Part shown: in pieces, positions 50,517-58,933 of the stretch
How the letters are laid out: each line of letters opens with the position of its first letter
Numbering within the stretch: the stretch's first letter is position 1
From: Salinarchaeum sp. Harcht-Bsk1
Lineage (GTDB): Archaea > Halobacteriota > Halobacteria > Halobacteriales > Salinarchaeaceae
NCBI RefSeq assembly: GCF_000403645.1
Contig: NC_021313.1
Location: forward strand, 2,375,014 to 2,439,013
Direction of reading: 5' to 3'
DNA: 64,000 nucleotides
Made by a program: the position numbers and the translations under genes
Notes under the pieces: generated by a model
What the model saw: the letters and a program-made list of their open reading frames with translations, nothing else
Told to the model about the DNA's origin: nothing
Databases searched by the model: none

Positions 50517-50846
50517 TCAGAACTGGTAGCGTCGATCGTCGTTCTCCGCGGGCTGGGGGAACTGGCCCGCCCCGGTCATCTCGTCGTAGGTCATGCCCGA
50601 GAGGTACTCGTCGTAGGTCACGTCGTAGGTGCTCCGGAGGTGGAAGTCGAGCCGGCCCGTCTCGACGGTGGACTGGAAGAAGAGGTGGACCGCGCGCTTG
50701 ACGATCTCGTCGGCGTCCTCGGCGTCGAGAACGGTCTGGAGCATCGTCAGCTCGCGGCGCGTCTCCTCGTCGAGCGCCAGTTCGAGGTCCTCGTTCAGCG
50801 CGTCGTATGTGGCCTGCACATCGGCTTCCAGATCCTCCAGCGTCAT
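50517..50846 (-). CDS. Conserved haloarchaeal hypothetical protein
   Basis: The 109-residue acidic protein starts at ATG 50846 (MTLEDLEADVQATYDALNED). It is mainly helical, with RRELTMLQTVLDAEDADEIV, HLFFQSTVETGRLDFHLRS, and the ending DEYLSGMTYDEMTGAGQFP. The length and codon use look real. No domain recognised. It converges with the aminotransferase. Confidence 0.7.
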   Translation of the reverse strand: MTLEDLEADVQATYDALNEDLELALDEETRRELTMLQTVLDAEDADEIVKRAVHLFFQSTVETGRLDFHLRSTYDVTYDEYLSGMTYDEMTGAGQFPQPAENDDRRYQF

Positions 50847-50937
50847 GTACCGAGAATACGCCCCGGCGGGGATAGGGGTTTCGTGGTGCGGTCGAGAAAG
50901 GCCCCGATTCGATCGCCGGTTCCCTGCTACCGGCGGT

Positions 50938-51090
50938 CTAGCTACCATCCCTGCCGTAGTACCCCATCGCTCCAAGCGTGAACAGGCCGACGATCACCAC
51001 GCTCACCAGGTCGACACCCATCACGGCGAAGAGGAACAGTGCCGCGAGGACGAAGAATCCCCACGCGAGCGGGCCGTTCGGATCGACCAT
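50938..51090 (-). CDS. Very small membrane protein
   Basis: The 50-residue protein starts at ATG 51090 (MVDPNGPLAWGFFVLAALFL) and has two hydrophobic helices (WGFFVLAALFLFAVMG and VVIVGLFTLGAMGYYG) and a short basic end. Longer in-frame extension reads as noncoding. Divergent from the dehydrogenase at 51303. Function unknown. Confidence 0.55.
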   Translation of the reverse strand: MVDPNGPLAWGFFVLAALFLFAVMGVDLVSVVIVGLFTLGAMGYYGRDGS

Positions 51091-51302
51091 TACGTGCCGC
51101 GTCACCACGGTACAGACAAAATCGTTCTGGTCTCGTCGACCGGAACGATCGACCAGGACCGGCGACGGGCACCCAGGCAACAGCGAGCGAGGCTGGAAGC
51201 GATTCGACGCCCGCGGCGGTTCCAGGTCGATGTCTCCGGGGATGCCGGCAACCCGCTCGCCGGCCCGACCGTTCATGGGTCAGCACGCAGGATCCCCAAT
51301 CG

Positions 51303-52304
51303 ATGACAGTCACCATCGGCTTCGTCGGCGCCGGCGGCATCGCGGAGTGGCAGCACTTCGACATCGTCGAGGCACGGGACGACGTCGAGGTCGCGGGCAT
51401 CTGCGACGTCAACCAGGCTGCAGCCAGCGAGGCCGCCGAGCGCTTCGACGCGACGGCCTACACCGACCACGAGAAGCTCTACGACGGCGAGGACCTCGAC
51501 GCGGTCTTCGTCTGCATCCCGCCGTTCGCGCACGGCCCCGCCGAGATCGCTGCGGCCGAGCGCGGGATCGACCTGTTCGTCGAGAAGCCCCTCGCACTCT
51601 CGGTCGATCGGGCGCGGGAGATCCACCAGGCGATCGATGCCGCGGACGTGCTCGCCGGCGTCGGCTACGACTGGCGCTACTCCCGGGGCGTCGAGCGCGC
51701 CCAGGAACTCCTCGACGGCCGTACAGTCGCCACCATCGAGGGCCGCTGGTGGGGCGGCGTCCCCGGCGACGACGGCCACTGGTGGCGCGAGTTCGAAAAA
51801 TCGGGCGGACAGATCGTCGAGCAGGCCACGCACGTCTACGACACCGTGCGCCTGCTCGCTGGTGACGTCGAGGCCGTTTCGGGCGCAGGCTCTCACCGCC
51901 TCGTGGACGCCGTCGACTTCGCGGATTCGACGTCCGTCACGATGGAGCACGAGTCCGGCGCGATCAGCCACGTCTCGACGACCTGTGCCGCCGAGGACCA
52001 CGACGCACACCTCGAGGTCGTCGCCGACGGCGCGACGCTCCGGATCACCGAGGAGGAGATCACCGGCACGGTCGACGGCGAGGACATCGAGGAGTCCTTC
52101 GACGTCAATCCCTACGCCGTCGAGGTCGACGCGTTCGTCGAGGCGGTCGCTGCGGGCGACCCGTCTCCCATCCGCTCCACGTACGACGACGCCTTCGACA
52201 CGTTCGCGCTCACGATGGCCGCGAACGAGGCGCTGGACGCTGACGGACGGGTCCAGCCCGCAGCGATCGACGACGGAACCGACGCCGGGGAGGCCGACCA
52301 GTGA
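51303..52304 (+). CDS. Gfo/Idh/MocA-family NAD(P)-dependent oxidoreductase
   Basis: The 333-residue protein has an N-terminal Rossmann fold (IGFVGAGGIAEWQH, with GxGxxG-like pattern) and the EKP motif (FVEKPLAL). The C-terminal beta-sheet domain includes the catalytic segment GGQIVEQATHVYD, with His that fits the H-D pair of this family. Substrates are usually sugars or inositols. Its TGA overlaps the GTG of the next gene (GTGA), so they are translationally coupled. An unknown promoter lies in the 210-bp divergent region. Confidence 0.9.
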   Translation: MTVTIGFVGAGGIAEWQHFDIVEARDDVEVAGICDVNQAAASEAAERFDATAYTDHEKLYDGEDLDAVFVCIPPFAHGPAEIAAAERGIDLFVEKPLALSVDRAREIHQAIDAADVLAGVGYDWRYSRGVERAQELLDGRTVATIEGRWWGGVPGDDGHWWREFEKSGGQIVEQATHVYDTVRLLAGDVEAVSGAGSHRLVDAVDFADSTSVTMEHESGAISHVSTTCAAEDHDAHLEVVADGATLRITEEEITGTVDGEDIEESFDVNPYAVEVDAFVEAVAAGDPSPIRSTYDDAFDTFALTMAANEALDADGRVQPAAIDDGTDAGEADQ

Positions 52305-53083
52305 ACCTCTCCGTCGTGCCCTGGGGCTTCTTCCCCGAGGCGTCGACCGCCGAGCAGATCGAACGCGTCGCCGCGGCGGGCGCGGACGCCATCGAGATCC
52401 TCGACCTCGGCGAGCTATCCCCCGAGGAGGCTCGCGATCACGCTGCCGATCACGGCATCGACGTCGCGGTCCTGCAGGCCAGCGGCGAGACCGTGGGCAT
52501 CGACAACGTCGCGCCGGCGATCGTCGATCCCGGGAGCGTCGAGCAGTCTATCGCGGAACTCGAATCGTCGATCGAGGCTGCGGCGGCCGCTGACGCCCGG
52601 AACTGCCTCGCCGTCGTCGGGCAGCGCCAGCCGACGGTGCCCCGCCACGAGCAGCGGAGCGCGATCGTCGAGACGTTCCGGTCGGTCGCTCCCGCCGCGG
52701 AGGACGCTGGCGTGACGGTCGTCCCGGAGGTCCTGAACGCCGTCGACGACCACCCGGGGTACTTCCTCACCGATCCCGGCGAGGCCTACTCGATCGCGGA
52801 GGCGGTGGACTCGCCGAACGTCGGCTTCCTGCTCGACGTCTACCACCAGCAACGCGAACACGGCAACGTCGTCCCGACGTTCGAATCCACGATCGACCAC
52901 GTCGAGCACGTCCACTTCGCCGACGCACCTGGCCGCAACGAGCCGGGGACCGGGGAACTGGCGATGGAGCGGATTCTCACGGCGCTGGACGAACTCGGCT
53001 ACGACGGCTACGTGGGCGCGGAGTTCTCGGCGACCGGCGACCCGGACGAGACGCTCCGCGACGTCGTCGAACTGGTGCCCTGA
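52301..53083 (+). CDS. Sugar phosphate isomerase/epimerase, hydroxypyruvate-isomerase-like
   Basis: The 260-residue TIM-barrel protein starts at GTG 52301, overlapping the dehydrogenase. It has NLSVVPWGFFPE at the N-terminus, a Glu metal ligand in VVPEVLNAVD, FLLDVYHQQREHG, HVEHVHFADAPGRNEPGTGEL and YVGAEFSATGD near the end. The pattern fits hydroxypyruvate isomerase or xylose-isomerase-like enzymes. Coupling with the dehydrogenase suggests a sugar or inositol catabolic pair. It differs from the isomerase at 36415. Confidence 0.87.
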   Translation: MNLSVVPWGFFPEASTAEQIERVAAAGADAIEILDLGELSPEEARDHAADHGIDVAVLQASGETVGIDNVAPAIVDPGSVEQSIAELESSIEAAAAADARNCLAVVGQRQPTVPRHEQRSAIVETFRSVAPAAEDAGVTVVPEVLNAVDDHPGYFLTDPGEAYSIAEAVDSPNVGFLLDVYHQQREHGNVVPTFESTIDHVEHVHFADAPGRNEPGTGELAMERILTALDELGYDGYVGAEFSATGDPDETLRDVVELVP

Positions 53084-53098
53084 GGGAGAGGTACGCAG

Positions 53099-53632
53099 CT
53101 ACAGTTCGCGGGCCATCTGGAACTCGCCGCGGTGCTTGTCCGTCACCGAGAAGCCGACCGTCCGGTAGAGGCTGACGGCGATCGTGTTCGACGGTTCGAC
53201 GACGAGCGTGACGCGCTCCACGCCCTCCGACCGGCCCAGCGCCAGGAGACTCCGAACGAGTTCGGTTCCGATGCCGGCGGACTGGTAGTCCGGCCGGACG
53301 AAGATCGCGAGTTCGGCCTCGGCGTCGCCGTAGGGAACGAGCACCGCGTGACCGACGATCCGCTCGGTCGCATCCGGTGCGTCCTCCGGTTCCTCGTGCC
53401 AGGCGACGACGTTGTGTCCTTCGAGGAGGTCCTCGATCCAGGCGCTCCGCCGTGGCGCGGATCGAGGCGGAATTCCCTGAGCGCGCGACTCGTCGTCGAA
53501 GTACTCGTAGAAGTCTTCGAGCGGGTCCAGCCCCCGCTCGTATTGCCGGAGGTGTATCGTGCGGTCCCGCTGGTCGGTGAACGTGCGTGCGACGGCGGGA
53601 GACCTCGGGCTCCGCGCGTCTGCGGTGGTCAT
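53099..53632 (-). CDS. GNAT-family N-acetyltransferase
   Basis: The 177-residue protein has the GNAT fold. The acetyl-CoA loop is in AIFVRPDYQSAGIGTELVRSL (Q/R-x-x-G-x-G/A), followed by VERVTLVVEPSNTIAVSLYRTVGF, the typical motif B. An N-terminal region of about 60 residues may bind substrate. Target unknown. Start at ATG 53632. It converges with the isomerase with 15 bp between. Confidence 0.9.
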   Translation of the reverse strand: MTTADARSPRSPAVARTFTDQRDRTIHLRQYERGLDPLEDFYEYFDDESRAQGIPPRSAPRRSAWIEDLLEGHNVVAWHEEPEDAPDATERIVGHAVLVPYGDAEAELAIFVRPDYQSAGIGTELVRSLLALGRSEGVERVTLVVEPSNTIAVSLYRTVGFSVTDKHRGEFQMAREL

Positions 53633-53757
53633 TCGCTCTCACTTCGGGTTCGACGCTCAAAGCCTCCCGCCGCATTCCCGCTTGCTGGGAGTCCGAGTGG
53701 CAGAGTGGGGGTCCGGACGGTACATCCTGCGAGGGTAGCCGAGTGTGTCTGGGTTCC

Positions 53758-54108
53758 TCACGCCGTTTCGGTCGCCCACTCGTCGAGGGTCTGCTGATAG
53801 CCCGTCGACGTCGGAAGCGGCTCGTCGCAGTACTCACAAACAGGCTCGTCACCGGGAACTCGGGCGCCACAGTTCTCGCAGTTGATCCGGGGGGATTCCT
53901 CGGAGACGGTGACCGTCCGCGTGCTGTCCATCGACGCGCCGCCGACGATCAGTCCCAGACCCACCGCGAACCAGATAAACGGGTGGACGGCTACCATGAT
54001 ACCAGCAATCGGCGGGGCGAGCAGCGCGATGCCCACGAACACGACCACGCTGCCGTGGGGAACCTGCCGCTCGGTCACGTTCGTATCCGCCGGCTCCGTC
54101 TCGCTCAT
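53758..54108 (-). CDS. Membrane protein with C-terminal zinc ribbon
   Basis: The 116-residue protein starts at ATG 54108 (MSETEPADTNVTERQ). Two helices (VVVFVGIALLAPPIAGIMV and FIWFAVGLGLIVGGA) are followed by a zinc ribbon with CENCGARVPGDEPVCEYCD, four Cys in two CxxC pairs. The C-terminus is polar. Function unknown. The DUF7577-type haloarchaeal proteins look similar, but I do not assign a name with confidence. Confidence 0.7.
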   Translation of the reverse strand: MSETEPADTNVTERQVPHGSVVVFVGIALLAPPIAGIMVAVHPFIWFAVGLGLIVGGASMDSTRTVTVSEESPRINCENCGARVPGDEPVCEYCDEPLPTSTGYQQTLDEWATETA

Positions 54109-54250
54109 ATTCCAGCCCATTCGCGCCTTTGTAAAGATGGTTTTCCCGCCCGTTCGTTATTCGATTGGCAGCTGGCTATTCGCCAACTACTCCCATTTGC
54201 CCGATGCGAGCCGTGTGACGCCGCCGCACGCCAAATCGGAAGCGGCACCC

Positions 54251-54258
54251 TTTTAATA
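54251..54258 (+). promoter_or_regulatory. TATA box of the ribosomal superoperon
   Basis: CACCCTTTTAATACC contains TTTTAATA about 60 nt before the SPOUT-methyltransferase ATG at 54314. The predicted start near 54283 gives a leader of about 30 nt. It is probably the main promoter for the downstream genes through rpl6. Confidence 0.55.
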
Positions 54259-54313
54259 CCGGATCAGGAAGACATCGCTACAGTCTAGTGGCGAGGCGTG
54301 GAAGCGTCACGGC

Positions 54314-55201
54314 ATGCACGTCAGCGTACTCGTGCCGTCGTCCCTCGCCCGGGAAGCCGAGGACAAACGCGAGGCAACTCGCAAGCTCGGCTACGTCGCC
54401 CGCGCGGCGACGATCTACCGGGTGGATCGCCTGGTCGTCTTCGACGACCCGGCGGGCGAGACCGGCTCGATGGACGGCGGGTTCGTTCGCACCGTGTTGC
54501 GGTACGCCGCAACGCCCCCGTACCTCCGAAAGGAGGCCTGGGGGGAACGGGACGAACTGGAGTACGCGGGCGTCCTGCCGCCGCTCCACGCCTCTTCACG
54601 GACCGGCTCCGGATCGAGCGGTCCGGGGTCGTTGAGACAGGGTATCGTGACCGAGGTCGGACCTGATGGGCGCGTACGGGTCAATTGCGGCGTGCAACAC
54701 CCGATCTCCCTGCCGGTTCCCCACGAACGGGACATCGGCGAGGGGGAGCGTGTGACCGTCAGGGTCTCTTCGCGACGACCGGTCCGCGCCAAGATCGTCG
54801 ACGAGCCCCTCCCGGGCTTCGAGGTTGATCGCGCGGACCTGCCGACGGCCATCGAGGACTCCCGGAACACGTGTCGCATCGCCGCGTCCCGCCACGGGAC
54901 GCCGCTGACCGCGACCCGACTGACGGACCTCGTCGGACATCTCCAAACCGAGGGGCTCACCCTCGCGCTGGGGGCGCCCGAGCGGGGGCTTCCGGAGATC
55001 CTCGACGTCGACGCCGATTCGGTCGACGACTCACCGAGTGCGCTTCGTCGCGCGATCGAGTCGTCAGGCGACGCGGACGTCGACCCCACGCCGGGTGGGT
55101 TCGACTGCTGGCTCAACACGATCCCGAACCAAGGCAGTGAGACGGTGCGAACGGAGGAGGCTCTGTTCGCGTCGCTCGCTACCTGCACGCTCACGGAGTG
55201 A
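54314..55201 (+). CDS. Putative RNA (uridine-N3)-type SPOUT methyltransferase
   Basis: This 295-residue protein has the knot region of the RNA methyltransferase family often first in the archaeal S10 operon. N-terminal features are VLVPSSLAREAEDKREATRKLG and VVFDDPAG, and the middle has an OB-like insert (GIVTEVGPDGRVRVNCG). The C-terminal half contains ALGAPERGLPEI and CWLNTIPNQGSETVRTEEAL, the knotted SAM site. The target may be rRNA. The stop is four bases before the start of rpl3. Confidence 0.9.
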   Translation: MHVSVLVPSSLAREAEDKREATRKLGYVARAATIYRVDRLVVFDDPAGETGSMDGGFVRTVLRYAATPPYLRKEAWGERDELEYAGVLPPLHASSRTGSGSSGPGSLRQGIVTEVGPDGRVRVNCGVQHPISLPVPHERDIGEGERVTVRVSSRRPVRAKIVDEPLPGFEVDRADLPTAIEDSRNTCRIAASRHGTPLTATRLTDLVGHLQTEGLTLALGAPERGLPEILDVDADSVDDSPSALRRAIESSGDADVDPTPGGFDCWLNTIPNQGSETVRTEEALFASLATCTLTE

Positions 55202-55205
55202 CACA

Positions 55206-56219
55206 ATGCCACAACCCAGCCGACCACGCAAAGGCTCGATGGGGTTCGGTCCACGCAAGCGCGCGGCCTCGGAGGTCCCGCGCTTCAACTCGTGGCCGGA
55301 CGCCGACGGACAGCCGACGCTGCAGGGCTTCGCCGGGTACAAGGCGGGCATGTCCCACGTCGTGGTGATCAACGACCAGTCTGGCTCCCCCCGCGAAGGG
55401 ATGGAGGAGACTGTTCCGGTCACCGTCGTGGAGACGCCGCCGATGTACGCGGTCGCGCTGCGAGCGTACGAGGACACACCATACGGACTCCGTCCGACGA
55501 CGGAGGTCTGGACCGACGACGCGCGCCCCGAACTCGAGCGGGCGCTCGACGTCCCCGAGGGCCACGACTTCGAGGCCCAGGCCGAGGAGCTTCGCGAGCT
55601 CGCCGAAAACGGTGAGATCAGTGAGCTGCGAGCGATCACTCACACCTCCCCTGACGAACTCGAAGGCGTCCCCCGGACGACCCCCGACGTGATGGAGACG
55701 CGGATCGGCGGCGGTTCGATCGCCGACCGCGTCGACCACGGCGTCGACCTGGTCACCGAGGGCGGCGAGCACTCGATGACCGACGTCTTCCGCGCCGGCG
55801 AGTACCTCGACGTCGCGGGCGTCACGAAGGGCAAGGGCACCCAGGGCCCCGTAAAGCGCTGGGGCGTCCAGAAGCGGAAGGGCAAGCACGCACGCCAGGG
55901 GTGGCGCCGACGCATCGGCAACCTCGGCCCGTGGAACCCTTCCCGCGTTCGCTCGACGGTCCCCCAGCAGGGACAGACGGGGTACCACCAGCGAACCGAA
56001 CTGAACAAGCGCCTCGTCGACGCCGGCGACGACGAGGTCACGCCCGAGGGCGGCTTCGTCAACTACGGCGAGGTCGAGGGCAATTACGCACTGGTCAAGG
56101 GCTCGCTGCCCGGTCCGGACAAGCGGCTCCTCCGCTTCCGGCCGGCAGTCCGCCCCGGAGACCAGCCGCGCCTCGACCCCGAGGTGCGCCACGTCTCGAC
56201 GGCATCCAACCAGGGATAA
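55206..56219 (+). CDS. rpl3: Ribosomal protein L3
   Basis: L3 binds domain VI of 23S rRNA near the peptidyl-transferase centre. The 337-residue archaeal form starts at ATG 55206 (MPQPSRPRKGSMGFGPRKR). Features include GYKAGMSHVV, GVTKGKGTQGPVKRWGVQKRKGKHARQG, and TVPQQGQTGYHQRTELNK. The long central loop reaches into the ribosome. The next gene follows 3 bp after the stop. Confidence 0.97.
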   Translation: MPQPSRPRKGSMGFGPRKRAASEVPRFNSWPDADGQPTLQGFAGYKAGMSHVVVINDQSGSPREGMEETVPVTVVETPPMYAVALRAYEDTPYGLRPTTEVWTDDARPELERALDVPEGHDFEAQAEELRELAENGEISELRAITHTSPDELEGVPRTTPDVMETRIGGGSIADRVDHGVDLVTEGGEHSMTDVFRAGEYLDVAGVTKGKGTQGPVKRWGVQKRKGKHARQGWRRRIGNLGPWNPSRVRSTVPQQGQTGYHQRTELNKRLVDAGDDEVTPEGGFVNYGEVEGNYALVKGSLPGPDKRLLRFRPAVRPGDQPRLDPEVRHVSTASNQG

Positions 56220-56222
56220 TCA

Positions 56223-56972
56223 ATGACGACAGTACACGACCTGGATGGCGAGGCCGCGGGCGAGGTCGACCTTCCGTCGGTGTTCGACGCCGACTACCGG
56301 CCCGACCTCATCAAGCGCGCCGTCCTCGCCGCACAGGCAAACCGGACGCAGGACTACGGTGCCGACGACTACGCTGGTCTCCGCACGCCCGCGGAGTCCC
56401 AGGGTAGTGGCCGCGGCATGGCTCACGTTCCCCAGCAGAACGGGGTGGCCCGCCGCGTGCCCCAGACCGTCGGTGGCCGTAGCGCACACCCGCCGAAGGC
56501 GGAGAAAGATCGCGGTCTCGACGTCAACGACAAGGAGCGCCAGGCGGCGATCCGCTCGGCCATCGCGGCCACCGCGGACGCCGAACGCGTGCGCGAGCGC
56601 GGTCACGAGTTCGACGACGAACTCGAGACCCCGATCGTCGTCGACGACGAGTTCGAGGACCTCGTCAAGACCCAGGAGGTCGTTTCTTTCCTGGAGGCGA
56701 CGGGCCTCGACGCCGACGTCGAGCGCGCCGACGAGGGTCGCTCGATCCGCGCCGGCCAGGGGACGACCCGTGGCCGCCGGACGCAGGAACCCAAGTCGAT
56801 CCTCTTCGTGACCTCCAGCGAGGCCGGTCCCTCGAAGGCGGCCCGCAATCTCGCGGGCGCCGACGTGGCAACCGCCGCGGAGGTCAACGCCGAGGACCTC
56901 GCACCCGGCACGCACGCCGGTCGGCTCACGGTGTACACCGAGGCCGCACTCGAGGAGGTGAGCGAGCGATGA
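56223..56972 (+). CDS. rpl4: Ribosomal protein L4
   Basis: L4 lines the exit tunnel. The 249-residue archaeal L4 contains the tunnel loop region GSGRGMAHVPQQNGVARRVP and the HPPKAEKD box. The C-terminal AGADVATAAEVNAEDLAPGTHAGRLTVYTEAAL is also typical (AGADVATAAEVNAEDL). It overlaps the micro-ORF at 56969 by 4 nt (ATGA). Confidence 0.97.
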   Translation: MTTVHDLDGEAAGEVDLPSVFDADYRPDLIKRAVLAAQANRTQDYGADDYAGLRTPAESQGSGRGMAHVPQQNGVARRVPQTVGGRSAHPPKAEKDRGLDVNDKERQAAIRSAIAATADAERVRERGHEFDDELETPIVVDDEFEDLVKTQEVVSFLEATGLDADVERADEGRSIRAGQGTTRGRRTQEPKSILFVTSSEAGPSKAARNLAGADVATAAEVNAEDLAPGTHAGRLTVYTEAALEEVSER

Positions 56973-57034
56973 GTTCCGTCGCACGCGAGACGCGCGACGA
57001 CCTCATCGATCTCACAGGAGGTGAGATGCGATGA
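56969..57034 (+). CDS. Micro-ORF of 21 codons between rpl4 and rpl23
   Basis: The ORF starts in an ATGA overlap with the rpl4 stop and ends in another ATGA overlap with the rpl23 start. It encodes MSSVARETRDDLIDLTGGEM plus R. A strong Shine-Dalgarno-like AGGAGGTGAG lies in its last codons, before rpl23. It may be a translated leader that couples rpl4 and rpl23, a small protein, or simply a spacer open by chance. Coding evidence is limited by the short length. Confidence 0.4.
   Translation: MSSVARETRDDLIDLTGGEMR
57012..57024 (+). promoter_or_regulatory. Ribosome-binding site of rpl23
   Basis: CACAGGAGGTGAG, with the GGAGGTGA core complementary to the 3' end of 16S rRNA, ends 6-7 nt before the rpl23 ATG at 57031. 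Similar GGAGGTGA motifs precede rpl22, rps3, rpl14, rpl5 and rps14. Confidence 0.75.
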
Positions 57035-57300
57035 GCGCGAACTCCGGGAAGGCAGTGATCAAGCATCCGCTCGTCACCGAGAAGGCGATGAACGACATGG
57101 ACTTCGAGAACAAGCTCCAGTTCGCGGTTCGCACCGACGCCGCGAAGCCCGAGATTGCCGAGGCCGTCGAGGAGCAGTTCGAAGTCGAGGTCACGTCGGT
57201 CAACGCCCACGTGACGATGAAGGGATACAAGAAGGCGATCGTCGAACTCGGCGAGGACTATGACGCCGACGAGGTCGCCTCCCGCATCGGGGTGTTCTAA
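57031..57300 (+). CDS. rpl23: Ribosomal protein L23
   Basis: L23 sits at the exit of the tunnel and helps dock SRP. The 89-residue protein has HPLVTEKAMNDMDFENKLQF, TSVNAHVTMKGYKKAIVEL and the usual archaeal C-terminus VASRIGVF. The start ATG 57031 overlaps the micro-ORF stop. A strong ribosome-binding site lies upstream. Two bases separate its stop from rpl2. Confidence 0.96.
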   Translation: MSANSGKAVIKHPLVTEKAMNDMDFENKLQFAVRTDAAKPEIAEAVEEQFEVEVTSVNAHVTMKGYKKAIVELGEDYDADEVASRIGVF

Positions 57301-57302
57301 CA

Positions 57303-58025
57303 ATGGGACGACGCATCCGTGGACAGCGGCGAGGACGCGGCGGCTCGGTCTTCCGAGCGCCCTCCCACCGCTACAAGTCCGACAAGCAGCACAAGAAGAA
57401 CGAAGACGACGACCTGGTCAGCGGCGAGGTCGTCGACATCGAACACGACCCGGCCCGCTCCGCGCCGATCGCCCAGGTCCAGTTCGAGGACGGCGACCAG
57501 CGCCTCGTCCTCGCGCCGGAGGGCGTCGGCGTCGGCGACCAGATTCAGGTCGGCATTTCGGCGTCGATCGAGCCCGGCAACACGCTGCCCCTGGCGGAGA
57601 TCCCGGAGGGCGTGCCGGTCTGTAACGTCGAGTCCAACCCGGGCGACGGCGGGACCTTCGCGCGCGCCAGCGGCGTGAGCGCACGCGTGGTCACGCACGA
57701 TCGATCCGTTACGGTCGTCCAGCTACCGAGTGGCGAGGTCAAGCGCCTCGACCCCGACTGCCGCGCCACGATCGGCGTGGTCGCGGGCGGTGGCCGGACG
57801 GAGAAGCCGATGGTCAAGGCCGGCAACAAGTACCACAAGGTCAAATCGCGCGCGATGACCTGGCCGCGGGTCCGTGGCGTCGCGATGAACGCCGTCGACC
57901 ACCCGTTCGGTGGCGGCGGACGACAGCACCCGGGGCGCCCGAAGAGCGTCTCCCGGGACGCACCGCCGGGCCGCAAGGTCGGCGACATCGCGTCTCGTCG
58001 GACGGGACGAGGTGGTGACGAATGA
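57303..58025 (+). CDS. rpl2: Ribosomal protein L2
   Basis: L2 is needed for subunit joining and peptidyl-transferase activity. The 240-residue protein starts [14 protein letters not shown] and contains [28 protein letters not shown], and the conserved segment [23 protein letters not shown]. The C-terminus is basic. Its stop overlaps the rps19 start (ATGA). Confidence 0.98.
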   Translation: MGRRIRGQRRGRGGSVFRAPSHRYKSDKQHKKNEDDDLVSGEVVDIEHDPARSAPIAQVQFEDGDQRLVLAPEGVGVGDQIQVGISASIEPGNTLPLAEIPEGVPVCNVESNPGDGGTFARASGVSARVVTHDRSVTVVQLPSGEVKRLDPDCRATIGVVAGGGRTEKPMVKAGNKYHKVKSRAMTWPRVRGVAMNAVDHPFGGGGRQHPGRPKSVSRDAPPGRKVGDIASRRTGRGGDE

Positions 58026-58447
58026 GTGAATCAGGTTACAGAACCGGTCACGAGGGCGAGTTCACCTTCCGTGGCCACACGCTCGACGAGCTGCAGGACA
58101 TGAGCGTCGAGGACGTCGCGGAACTGCTCCCCGCACGCCAGCGGCGAAGTATCGAGCGCGGGCTCTCCCCCGAGAAGCAGAAGCTCCTCGAGGACGCCCG
58201 CGAGGCCGAGCCCGAGGAGACGGCCCAGTCGCCGCTCCGGACGCACCTGCGCGACATGCCGATCCTGCCCGAGATGGTGAACCTCACGTTCGCCGTCCAC
58301 GACGGTCAGGACTTCGAGCGCGTCGACGTCGAACCCGAGATGCTCGGTCACTACCTGGGCGAGTTCCAGCAGACCCGGGGCAAGGTCGAGCACGGCCAGG
58401 CAGGCATCGGTGCCACCCGGTCCTCGAAGTTCGTACCACTCAAGTGA
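58022..58447 (+). CDS. rps19: Ribosomal protein S19
   Basis: S19 lies in the head of the small subunit. The 141-residue protein contains [51 protein letters not shown] and [29 protein letters not shown] in part ([17 protein letters not shown]). Start overlaps rpl2. A GAGGTGACAGG ribosome-binding site follows, before rpl22. Confidence 0.97.
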   Translation: MSESGYRTGHEGEFTFRGHTLDELQDMSVEDVAELLPARQRRSIERGLSPEKQKLLEDAREAEPEETAQSPLRTHLRDMPILPEMVNLTFAVHDGQDFERVDVEPEMLGHYLGEFQQTRGKVEHGQAGIGATRSSKFVPLK

Positions 58448-58456
58448 GGTGACAGG

Positions 58457-58933
58457 ATGGGAATCAGCTACAGCGTGGACGCGGACCCGGACACGACGGC
58501 GAAAGCGATGCTCCGGGAGCGCCAGATGAGCCAGAAGCACAGCAAGGCGATCGCCCGCGAGATCAAGGGCCAGACGGCCGAGGACGCGGTTGCGTACCTC
58601 GAGGACGTCGTGGCCGGCGAGCAGTCGGTCCCCTTCCGGGAGCACAACAGCGGCGTCGGACACCGATCCGACATCGACGGCTGGGACGCCGGCCGCTACC
58701 CGGAGAAGGCCAGCGAGGGCTTCCTCGACCTGCTCGAGAACGCGATCGCGAACGCCGAACACCAGGGATTCGACGGCGAGACGATGGAAATCGTCCACGT
58801 CGCCTCCCACAAGGTCGGCGAGACCCAGGGTCGCAAGCCCCGCGCGATGGGGCGGGCGGGCGCCTGGAACTCGCCGGAGGTCGACGTCGAGATCGTGCTC
58901 GCCGAGAGCACGGACGACGGAGGTGACGCCTGA
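58457..58933 (+). CDS. rpl22: Ribosomal protein L22
   Basis: L22 lines the exit tunnel. The 158-residue archaeal form starts MGISYSVDADPDTTAKAML. It has REIKGQTAEDAVAYLEDVV, VPFREHNSGVGHR and VAHVKVG-like HVASHKVGETQGRKPRAMGRA. The stop TGA shares its last base with the rps3 start. Confidence 0.96.
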   Translation: MGISYSVDADPDTTAKAMLRERQMSQKHSKAIAREIKGQTAEDAVAYLEDVVAGEQSVPFREHNSGVGHRSDIDGWDAGRYPEKASEGFLDLLENAIANAEHQGFDGETMEIVHVASHKVGETQGRKPRAMGRAGAWNSPEVDVEIVLAESTDDGGDA

